Assembly (NCBI GenBank): GCA_907163375.1
Contig: CAJQUW010007481.1
Span: 310,001-374,000 of the forward strand
Direction of reading: 5' to 3'
Origin: Prostheceraeus crozeri
Lineage: Eukaryota > Platyhelminthes > Polycladida > Euryleptidae
Length of the DNA: 64,000 nt
The notes beneath the pieces were generated by a model. That model was not told the origin of the DNA and ran no database searches. It saw only the letters and a program-made list of their open reading frames with translations. Position numbers and translations under genes: made by a program. Shown here one piece after another: positions 37,201 through 49,200 of this stretch. Position 1 is the first letter of the stretch. Every line of letters starts with the position of its first letter.

Positions 37201-40200
37201 AGCCAAATGAGCTGTCCCACCACCTAGCATGAACAATACACAAGCTGTAATAAGCCTACGAAAAGCATCATTATAAATGAAGATGCTTTAAAAAATAAAC
37301 TAGACTCAAAATTATTCAACACGACCATTTTCTATTCCTCTTCTGTTTCCTACCACAACAGTTCCTAAAATCCGTATTAATGTATTCAAGTTGTTACGTT
37401 CACTGCTATGAAATGTATTCAAAGAGGCAATTTTTCTTTATATTTAGACTACGAAGTAAGCATAATATCATAAAGAAAAACAATACAAAATGTCACTCAT
37501 TAGCACTACTCCGAACTAGTACTATGCCTCCAATAATTCTGGCTTTAATGCACCTCTTCGACCTTCGGAAGAAATACGAGCGAATGAGAATACGCGCTCA
37601 ACCAATGCACTGGTGGCTGGTATTGATAAAAAAAAGTAACGGCGATTTTCACAAGTTCACCGTAGTTGGATTTGTTACCTTGCCAAAATATCAAAGGAAA
37701 ATCTTCCGTAGTGAAATCCTGTTGCTCAAGTTGATCAATTTAATTCTCAAGTTGGATTTGTAACTGTGATTTTGAAGTCGGTCTAGATTTTTCCTCAAGT
37801 TGTCTCCGCCCTAAATTTTTGAATAAAGAAGCAACTTTTTGTGAATCACTTTTCTCGGTAACAGGTACATCCGCATTTCCGTCTCTTTTGCCAGACGACG
37901 AAAAAATCAAAATGTATTCTCTTAGTTCTTTCTTACCATTTTCAGATAGGTCTGGAATTTCGTTCACTCATTGTGGGCGCTTGGCTTTCACGATGCGGCG
38001 CTGACTTATTCAACAAATTCAACCAGATCATGACCATAGGTAGCTGAGCTAACCGAGTTTCGAAAACCAAGTAGAATGTTCACAAAACTCGGTTCCAGTA
38101 AAAGTCAGTATACTGAGTTTTATGAAAAATAAAAGTTAAATAAAAAATAAATAGTTTTTTATGGTGGAATTCAAAACTCGGTTAAACTCGGTACTCGGTT
38201 AACTCGGTAAAGTTAAAACTCAGTTGACAACACAAATTGAAAGTGCAGTTGCTCTAGATGTCAAATAGATCTTCTAGATCTCTAGATGTCAAATATGTAG
38301 AGTGCCATTTCACGAAACCTGCACCAACCATTCCGGATCCTCTCCCTGACTGCTGCACTTGCTCCTCTGCTAGCATCAATGGTATCACCGAAGTAACGTA
38401 AAGTATTCTTTTCTTCGTAGCTTTCCTCATCAACCTTGAAAAGATCAACGTCTCCAAATAATGGAGTTTGGACGGTCCTCATTTTCTTTTTACTCCGGTG
38501 GCGCACGAATATAGCTGCGGATGACAGGCGGCCCACGATGCCACTGCAACGCTTGTGAGCCCAAAATTTACATCTTGTGCACCTGATTGAATTTTCTCCC
38601 ACACCTTTGCGGCATACTGTACATGGGTCATGGCCAGAAGGCTCTGTCTCACCAGGGTGTGATAGCATGACCTTTGTCTTACTGGAGTTCAATATCAGAC
38701 CTTTACTGTGAAGAGCGCCCCCCCCCCACGATGACAGTTTGCCCGCAAGCTCTTCATCACTATCTGCCACCAGGAGGAGATCATCAGCAAAGAGAGCCTC
38801 CCAAGATAGTCCAGTTCTCGCGTTCTTTGTAACAGCTTCTGACACATATGCGAAGAGAAGGAGGCTTAGGACCGATCCTTGGTTAACGCCTGCACTTACA
38901 TCGAACTCTCCGCTAACACCGGAATTCCATCTCACCACCGACTTTGCGCCGTCAAATAGAGTCATGATCGCTGTCACCAACCAAATACAAACCCCGAGAC
39001 TGCGTAAAGCCCAACTCACAACAGGGCGAGGGACACGATCGAATGCCTTCTGGAGGTCAACAGAGGCCAGGTACAGACTTATCTTATTTTCGATTTACCT
39101 TTCTTGGATTTGACGGATCAAAAATATTGTGTCAGTCGTTCCTCTACATGTCATGAACCCAAATTGCATTTGATCAATGGTGACAGTCTCTCGAATTTTC
39201 TGCTCCAACGTGCGTTCGAATATCTTCAAAACTTGGTCCATGACTTTGATGGCTCTATGTGAATCGAATGATTGAGGATTGCCTTTGCTTTGAATAATGG
39301 AATGATGGCGCTTCTTTGCCAATCGGATGGAATACTTTCTTTCACAAGGATAACATTGAACAGATTTGTTAGCCAGTCTACCGCGATATCTCCCGAAGCT
39401 TCGATCATTTCGAGAACGACACCGGAAGGTCCTGGGGCTCTTCGGCTGCATTTTCGTATAGCACTGTCTGCATCCGTTTTTTGACTATTCTATGCCTGGA
39501 CCCTCAGTCAGCACAACTTCCTGAAGGTTCTCGAACTGATTTTGAGTGTTCAATAAGGAGTTCATAAAGCTACGCCACCTTTCACGCAACGCCAACTCAT
39601 CAGTCAGCAAGTTTCCCTCGTCATCTTTCATGAAGGCAGTAGGAGTGGGGTCTTCCCTCTCATTCTTCATTTGCTTTGCAACTTTGAAGATGACTTGTCC
39701 AGTGTAGCAATTTTCCAAATCTTGAGTCAGCTCGTGCATTTTCATTTGTTGAACGCTCCACACTATTTGCCGTGACTTACGTCTAGCCTCGCGATAACAT
39801 TAGTCATCTGTCTCCTGACCTGACTTTCGTCACTCGGAATACAAATGCTTCTTCTCTGCAATTGCTCTTTCCACTTCGTCGCTGCACCACCAGGCTTCCC
39901 TCGTACGTACAGGACCTTTAGTTTTGCCACATGTCAACTCAGTTGTTTCGAGCGAAATGCTCTTCATTGCAGTCCACTTCTCCAAATCTGTCACAATTTC
40001 TACTTCACTCCTTCTTCTTGTCACTTCGGTTTCAAACCTTTCACGGACGGCCTGATCATTAAGTTTCCATAACTTCAGTCTGGAGACAAACTTTTCATGA
40101 TGGGTTTAATTTTCTTGATGGAGTGATCGGCGATTACAAGGCTGTGTTTTTGGACACATTCTTCGTTTGGTATTGCCTTCACATTTAGAACTTCCTTCAA

Positions 40201-43200
40201 ATCTCTGTTTTGGACAAGGACGAAGTCTATGTGGCTCTGCTATTGTTGCCACCGCTATTATATGCGATAAGATGGTTCTCCGGTTTCGCAAAGAAAGTGT
40301 TGCATATAGCGAGATCAAACATGTCACCCAATTCGAGAATGCTCTCTCCGTCGTTATTTCGAACGTCGTAGCCTCTACCGCCGTGAACTCATTCATAGCC
40401 GTCGCTTTGACGACCCACGTGATCATTTAAGTCACCACATTGGATAATAAATTCCGTTGCGTTGACATAGTGCATTGCATCATGTAGTGATTTCCAGAGT
40501 TCTTCTTTTTCATCCGCCTTTCTTCCTGTTTAAGGGCATAGACGATGACACCAGTGAAAGGCCGGCGGTGAATTAAAAACTTCAACCTGTTGCTGATGCG
40601 ATACACACAAGCTACATCTGCCATTAATTCATTTGCTAGCAACATGCCCACTCCTGCTATCCCATCTTCGCCACCGCTTCAGAGGAATTTGCACCTTCAA
40701 CCACTCGGACCAGGCCAGTTTGCTCTTTTCCCTCTCCACCTTGTCTCTTGAACGCAACAGATATCCACGCGTCTCCGTCTTAACACTTCTATCAACTCTG
40801 CCGGACATGGAGCCAATATTCCATGTTCCCACTCTCATCTTGTCAACCATCTCACCTCTGCGGAACGCATCAGGAATCGTGCCGTCATTGCCAGGTACGC
40901 ATGAGGCACCGTCTCCCGCATTTCTTTTTTTCGTATGGTGGTGGAGACGCCCACGGGGTGCACTGGGCTGCGCCCTGCCCATTTCGCTCATTGACATTTC
41001 CATACAAGCACTGAAGCAGTATTTTTGTGGCAGGATGCCCTTCCTGACGCCAACCCTTCTGTCTGGGTGGGGACCCATGGCCTTGTCATCTGAACATCTA
41101 CCAAGGCAGTAGAGGATTTGTTGAGTTACCTTCTCTAGATAGTTAGGTACCAATGTTGTTTCGCTGGCATTTTCCTCCATCAGGGTTCCACTACACTCCC
41201 GAATTGTGCGGGTAAACCAGTTCAACGTAGCAAAGTGCGTCAAGGTAACAAAATTAAAAAAAAAAAGCTAATGACTAGTTAATTTTCAATAGGTACAAAA
41301 TATGATTTAAAAGAAAATTTTTATATCCTAAAATGTCTAAAAATTAAAAAATGCTTACTAGAAGGACAAACAACGCTTCTCCTCTCCTCATGTGTAATGA
41401 ATTGGCGAGTAAGTCGTTCTGTTCAAAATTATGTTTATCATTTATATATTGAAAAGATCCTATTTAACAGTCTGCCCATTCAGATGATAAGAGGACAGGT
41501 CTGTTTCCAATCAAAATACCAGATCTAGCTAACACAGCGGGATTACGCTATCTAAAATCTACCAGGTGTGTAAGAGAATTAATGTTAGTTCCTTAAGCTA
41601 AAACGTGAAATAAAATTCTACAAAAATATGCATACAAATTATTTGACTATTTTTAATGAGGTCATCAACAGGAACTTGGTCAGGACGATCGCGTTTCGAC
41701 CGCTTCATCCTGGACGCTCAAACCCGACCAAGCGCGGTCCTGTACATTTAAGATGCACAGCCTCAAAAGTTATATCTATAATAGGGAAAGATTAGCATCT
41801 ATCAAAAAAAAATAGAGTCACTATTGACTGAAATGTACCTCAGGCATTTGAAAGAAGGACAGAGTCCTGCCAGTAGAGGTCAAGAGGCGGGGACATAGTC
41901 CACCTTCAACTCAAGACGTGCTGTAAAAACAATTCAACGTAGCAAAGTGCGTCAAGGTAACAAAATTAAAAAAAAAACAAGCTAATGACTAGTTAATTTT
42001 CAATAGGTACAAAATATGATTTAAAAGAAAATTTTTATATCCTAAAATGTCTAAAAATTAAAAAATGCTTACTAGAAGGACAAACAACGCTTCTCCTCTC
42101 CTCATGTGTAATGAATTGGCGAGTAAGTCGTTCTGTTCAAAATTATGTTTATCATTTATATATTGAAAAGATCCTATTTAACAGTCTGCCCATTCAGATG
42201 ATAAGAGGACAGGTCTGTTTCCAATCAAAATACCAGATCTAGCTAACACAGCGGGATTACGCTATCTAAAATCTACCAGGTGTGTAAGAGAATTAATGTT
42301 AGTTCCTTAAGCTAAAACGTGAAATAAAATTCTACAAAAATATGCATACAAATTATTTGACTATTTTTAATGAGGTCATCAACAGGAACTTGGTCAGGAC
42401 GATCGCGTTTCGACCGCTTCATCCTGGACGCTCAAACCCGACCAAGCGCGGTCCTGTACATTTAAGATGCACAGCCTCAAAAGTTATATCTATAATAGGG
42501 AAAGATTAGCATCTATCAAAAAAAAATAGAGTCACTATTGACTGAAATGTACCTCAGGCATTTGAAAGAAGGACAGAGTCCTGCCAGTAGAGGTCAAGAG
42601 GCGGGGACATAGTCCACCTTCAACTCAAGACGTGCTGTAAAAACAATTCAACGTAGCAAAGTGCGTCAAGGTAACAAAATTAAAAAAAAAAAACAAGCTA
42701 ATGACTAGTTAATTTTCAATAGGTACAAAATATGATTTAAAAGAAAATTTTTATATCCTAAAATGTCTAAAAATTAAAAAATGCTTACTAGAAGGACAAA
42801 CAACGCTTCTCCTCTCCTCATGTGTAATGAATTGGCGAGTAAGTCGTTCTGTTCAAAATTATGTTTATCATTTATATATTGAAAAGATCCTATTTAACAG
42901 TCTGCCCATTCAGATGATAAGAGGACAGGTCTGTTTCCAATCAAAATACCAGATCTAGCTAACACAGCGGGATTACGCTATCTAAAATCTACCAGGTGTG
43001 TAAGAGAATTAATGTTAGTTCCTTAAGCTAAAACGTGAAATAAAATTCTACAAAAATATGCATACAAATTATTTGACTATTTTTAATGAGGTCATCAACA
43101 GGAACTTGGTCAGGACGATCGCGTTTCGACCGCTTCATCCTGGACGCTCAAACCCGACCAAGCGCGGTCCTGTACATTTAAGATGCACAGCCTCAAAAGT

Positions 43201-46200
43201 TATATCTATAATAGGGAAAGATTAGCATCTATCAAAAAAAAATAGAGTCACTATTGACTGAAATGTACCTCAGGCATTTGAAAGAAGGACAGAGTCCTGC
43301 CAGTAGAGGTCAAGAGGCGGGGACATAGTCCACCTTCAACTCAAGACGTGCTGTAAAAACAATTCAACGTAGCAAAGTGCGTCAAGGTAACAAAATTAAA
43401 AAAAAAAACAAGCTAATGACTAGTTAATTTTCAATAGGTACAAAATATGATTTAAAAGAAAATTTTTATATCCTAAAATGTCTAAAAATTAAAAAATGCT
43501 TACTAGAAGGACAAACAACGCTTCTCCTCTCCTCATGTGTAATGAATTGGCGAGTAAGTCGTTCTGTTCAAAATTATGTTTATCATTTATATATTGAAAA
43601 GATCCTATTTAACAGTCTGCCCATTCAGATGATAAGAGGACAGGTCTGTTTCCAATCAAAATACCAGATCTAGCTAACACAGCGGGATTACGCTATCTAA
43701 AATCTACCAGGTGTGTAAGAGAATTAATGTTAGTTCCTTAAGCTAAAACGTGAAATAAAATTCTACAAAAATATGCATACAAATTATTTGACTATTTTTA
43801 ATGAGGTCATCAACAGGAACTTGGTCAGGACGATCGCGTTTCGACCGCTTCATCCTGGACGCTCAAACCCGACCAAGCGCGGTCCTGTACATTTAAGATG
43901 CACAGCCTCAAAAGTTATATCTATAATAGGGAAAGATTAGCATCTATCAAAAAAAATAGAGTCACTATTGACTGAAATGTACCTCAGGCATTTGAAAGAA
44001 GGACAGAGTCCTGCCAGTAGAGGTCAAGAGGCGGGGACATAGTCCATCTTCAACTCAAGACGTGCTGTAAAACGTGCTCAAGACGTGACAGGTTATTTAC
44101 AGCCGCCCAGCACTCGGCTGTGGTTGATTTAGTTAATACCGACAGGTAAGATGACAGTATCCAGGAATCACGACCTACAAGCGCCACCAAGTAGGTAATT
44201 CAAAAAGGGGGCGGAACCTGGTCCTAGTGAACTCGTGGACGTACAACCATTGCCCCCATAATAGTGAACAACTTTTTCGTCACAATTGTGATTTAGGGCC
44301 AGTAGCGTGGATCGATTGTCCACCAAAGGATCTGAAGTCATAGCGTAAATGCAATTAGCAATATAATGAAGTGAAATAAACGATAGATAAAAATTGCAAC
44401 GCAAAAGATGTGCGGCTGGTGCAGCACAATAGCAAGAGTGGGCTCAGTTCCTTTATAATAATAGTAATAAGTATATTTGTCAAAACACAAAGCAAGTACA
44501 TTACAAGAGAGCATAACATAACATAAAGTGACAAATATGTTAACTCGATCATACGCTATGCAGAAGACAGATGAGTCGTGGGTTGAAGTGTCACAATATC
44601 TTCGTTGCACTCTACCATTGCTCCATGCGCGAGAAATAAGAAGCAATACTGGTCTTGAATTGAGGAATAGTTGTGACAGCGGCTTCATCAAACGTCAAGT
44701 TGTTCCAGTGCGATATCATATCGATGGTGAAGAAATTTGACCTGTACCTGTGAACACAAGATGGCATCAGAATTTTCAAAGGATTACCCCTTTGTGACCT
44801 TGAAGAAAACGTAAAGTGCTCGTAAGGATTCACATTTACAAAATTATTCACAATCTTAAATAGAAAAATGAGCTTGTATCTGAGTCGGCGAGCAGACAAT
44901 GACAGTAGATGAAGTCTGGATAGGCGATTCCGGTAATCAAGATGACGGATGTCAGGAAACATTCTTGTAAAGCGTCTCTGAACCTTCTCAATGTTGTTGA
45001 TGAATTCCTTTTTGTATGGAGACCAGATGACATTGCCGTATTCTAAAATTGAACGGACATGGGCTTTGTAAATAGGGAGCAGAATAGATGTAGTTCTTGC
45101 CTTGAAAGATTTAGACAGTAATCCGAGCATGCGATTGGCTCTAAGTATAATGTTTAATATATGTTCATCGAATGAAAACGGTAGAGAGATGGTCATGCCC
45201 AAATCTTTGAAGTCACTCACTTGTTCGATGTCCGTATCACAGCATCTGTATTGGATTCTAGCATTATTACGGCCAAAGTGAATCGATTTACATTTCAAAG
45301 CATTCAGACTGAGACCATTCTTGGATGACCACAATTCTGTGGATTTAATTATCCTCTGAAGCTTGAGTATTTGTGCGTAACCTGTCTCATGTTGACTGTG
45401 ATTGTATGAAATTGCCAATTTAATGTCATCCGCGTACTTAACGAGCATGATGTCCTCAGCACATTGATCGATTTCATTTATGAATAAAGCAAATAGAAGG
45501 GGGCCAAGCACTGACCCTTGGATGACTCCGCTCAGAATTCTTCGTGGTTTAGAGTAGCATGTATTGATTTTAACCATTTGGAAGCGGTTGTTAAGATACC
45601 CTGACAGCCAGCGATGAAGCTTTCCCCGAATACCAAGGGCAAACAACTTTTGAAGCAACACATCATGTGGCACGGAGTCGAACGCTCTGCTGAAGTCGAG
45701 GTAGACAGCATCAACATATTTGTGAAATGTAGTCATAAAATATAGTGTTTGCTGTCTCTACTGAACCTCCTTTAACAAATCCGTGCTGAGTAGCATGTAG
45801 TATGCCATGTTCATGAACAAATTCTTGAATTTCATTGGCTATAATTCTCTCCATCACTCTGAGTACACAGCTCGACACTCCGATCGGTCTATAGTTATTG
45901 AAATCAGACTTGTCACCGGATTTATGAACCGGAGTTATGACGACCGAACTTAAAGATTGTAGGATAGAACCAGTATTAAAAGACAATTCAAAAATAACGG
46001 CAAGTCTTGATGCTAAAATTAGATGACCATGCTTCAAGATAGTGTAACAAATATTATCAAAACCAGACGAATTAGACATGGGTAAATTGCGAATACAATT
46101 CAAAACTTTCATAAAAATTCAATCAATTCAAGACATGGAGATACAGTGGCAGTATGGGAAGACACGCTAGCAAAATGCGTTGACTCATTGAAATAAGAAC

Positions 46201-49200
46201 AGAACACATCATTAAACTCTTCAGCAATTAAACAGGAATCAAAAATGAGGTCACCATGAGCATCACGCATGGTAGAAAATGGGCATGAATTCTCAAAACT
46301 TTGACTGACATAACCCCAAAATGCTTTAGCATTGCTTTTGGCATGTAAAGAAAGTCCAGTTTCATGCGAGCGAACAGTCTCATCAATGCAGATGTTGAGC
46401 TGGAATTGTGATTTTAAATACTTCAATTTATTAATTAGCGACGGTGTTTCCACATAACAGCCAAAATTGGAGCGATGCTGTCTAACTTTCGATCTTATGA
46501 GGGTGTTGTCAAAAAGATTCCACTTCTTTTTCTCCGTCTTAGGGATATGCTTATGAACTGCAGCCGAGATGTTGGAGTAGTATTGGTTTTCCACAATTCA
46601 TCAACACTAAATCTTTCCGCAACCGACCATCTTGAATTGAGTAGGGTGCTACAGAACTTAGACCAGTTGGCCTTGGAAAAACATAATTTGTGCGAGTGAC
46701 TTGTTTCGGATTCATTTACATCAGTAATGAGAACAAATGAAATGATGGCATGATCAGATGTACCAAAACATTCACTTATGGTGATGTCTCTGATTTTCGT
46801 GTCCAATGAAGTGAAGATAAGGTCAAGTATGGAAGCAGATTGAGGCCGGGTTGGAGATTTCACATGTTGAAATAAAAAATTGTCAAGATGCCATTTGAAC
46901 AAAGGATCATTGAACGAAACAGTAGTGGGAGAAAACCAATTGATACCTGGAGAATTAAAATCTCTACATATTACAAGTTGAGCGTTCGCAAAGTTACACA
47001 GTGTGTAGAAATAATTTTTGAAATTGTCATTACACCAATTATAATCTGGTGGCTTATAAATACATGAAATGAATACATCTCGGTCATTGTCGTGGATACA
47101 ACAGGTTACTCCTTCAACTCTATCCGAAGAGAAACTACTTGAATAGTGCGACTTCAGTTGGCTAGAAACGTAGATAATAACACCGCCACCTCTGACATTT
47201 GAACGGTCACAACGGTACATAGTATAGTTCACAACACTAAAATACGAGTCTGGCAAGGCATCATTAGCCCACGTTTCCGCGATACAAACTACATCAGGAA
47301 AATAAGTCGAAACATATGATCTCATAATATTCATCTTGTTTACAAGGGAACGAGCATTCACATAAATAATCTTAATCTCGAAAGGATGTGGACTGTTCTC
47401 ATCACTGTTTAATACATCAATACACATATTTTGTTCCATCATACTAGCTGGTTCATCGAATAAATGAAAAAGGAAAGGTGATAACAGATGCATGGATTCT
47501 TCATAGCTATTTACAATCAGAAGTATGTACTCTTTAACAAGATCACGTGGATAATTACAGTCATCAGTTTTGAAGCTGGTTACTTATGTTGACTTGGTCA
47601 ATTTCAACAGAATTATGGAAAAGTTTTCTGCTCCTGATGTAGAATTTTTCACTAGGGCCTGCGGATTGTTTCAGTTGAGCCAGCATTTCTCTGAGTCGTT
47701 TCTCTTCTCTACGCACAAGCACTGTTGAATCCGGATTTATGAAAACCCTGCCAAACGCCTCCAAAAAATCATCATCGGTTCGAACTTTTCTTTGAGAATA
47801 TAACATAACATTCCTGTCATTCTTTTCCGAAAAAGTGACCTTTAATAAACGTGGTCTTTGATTAATTCTGCGACCAAGACGTGTGCATTGTTTTATTTCT
47901 GTGTGTGTATCAGAGTCAGTGATGAACTTATAGATTTGTTGTACTTTACTGGGATCGTCAAGTATATCGGTATCATACATAACATTTCCTTCGGGTACTC
48001 CAGATATAATTAGATTGCATTCACGTTGTTGTGCTTCATGCTTCTCTAGCAAGCGCTGTTGCTCAATAATAGTGCCTTTCATCTTGTCCAATTCGACACT
48101 GACACGGAGTTGCTCTGTCTCAATAGCTCCAATTCTTGATTCTATAGCAGTTACTTTGTGAAGAATGACGTCTAATTTTGCTGTCAAATTCAGCTCAATT
48201 TGAGAAATAGCTTCTTGGAGCTTGCGACCAACTACTTCTTCCAATTTAGAGATGGAAATGCGTTGATCAGTCTCGTCCTTGCTTTGGGCACTCTTTGATC
48301 TAAGTTCTCGCGCTGTAGGAGTTCCCCTTTCTGATTTACGCGCTGTAGGAGTTCCCCTTTCTGATTTAGACATTTTCATACACACTAGAGAAAAACACTA
48401 ACTCGTAACAAGAATATTAGCTCTCGAAATACACAGTGCTAGGCGTCAATGGCACGAAGACAACAGGGATGGAGCAATAGAAATCGGACAATGAATGTAC
48501 AGGTTTTCCAGTTCGACAACGCGACTATCAGATCAAAGAATATGTTTTAAGATGCAACAACGGTATTTCTGTTAATCAGCAGCGTTTTCAATTGAATGAT
48601 ATTGTTTTTAATCGGTAGTGATAATAAGTGAGTTCATTAATGGATTTTTAAGTTTAATGAGCGGCAACCTGAAATCATACACGGCTTTTCATATTCAATT
48701 ATATTTTATTTAACAGGTGAGTCAATACAAAAGAGTTTTGATAATTTTTTTAATTCGAAAGGTAACAGTAAGTCATTAAAAACTTTTTTTACGAAAAGGT
48801 AAGTCAATATGAAAAAGTTTTGATATCTGAAATTTTTTTATTCCATTATGAAGCAAAACAAGTACCGTAATATTCATTGATGGTTTTGTAAGACATCCTC
48901 TCGATTAATTAGTCTAGGCATCAATCTGCCCATACGTCTGGAAGACCTTCATCTTATTTGCAGTGATGGCACTCATGTTTTGGGAGGCGAGTTGCAGTAA
49001 GGTCAAATTCCGCTGTTGTCCAGTGTAGTTGTGTAACTGCTCACGAATCTCAGCTACTTCTCTTGAAAGCCGCTTTCCACATGGAAAAGGCGTTCTCTGC
49101 GATATTGAGAAATGGAGAGTAGGGTGGTAAGTACCTAATAGAGTGTCCCTCTCGCAAACTGACTTCACGGGCTCTATTGTGGCACGGAGCATTATCTATG

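Larger units (their letters stand above)
44450..48498 (-). mobile_element. Nearly full-length CR1-like LINE
   Basis: Reading from right to left the element has an ORF1 (48385-47564), an APE endonuclease (47493-46600), a middle region (46594-46109), RT fingers (46112-45711), RT palm to thumb (45736-44612), and a 3' UTR ending near 44450. The 3' UTR closes in TGACAAATATACTTATTACT followed by a TTA-type microsatellite, as CR1/Daphne-like LINEs do. ORF1 is open throughout; ORF2 has only about three frame breaks. It is therefore a recent but dead copy. The 5' UTR may continue beyond the Tc1-like element at 48500-50085 to about 50520. Confidence 0.88.

Noticed and set aside
41223-44072. CRISPR-like or protein-repeat array
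   Set aside because: Units are ~714 bp, contiguous and non-coding, with no spacers, and the context is animal nuclear DNA.
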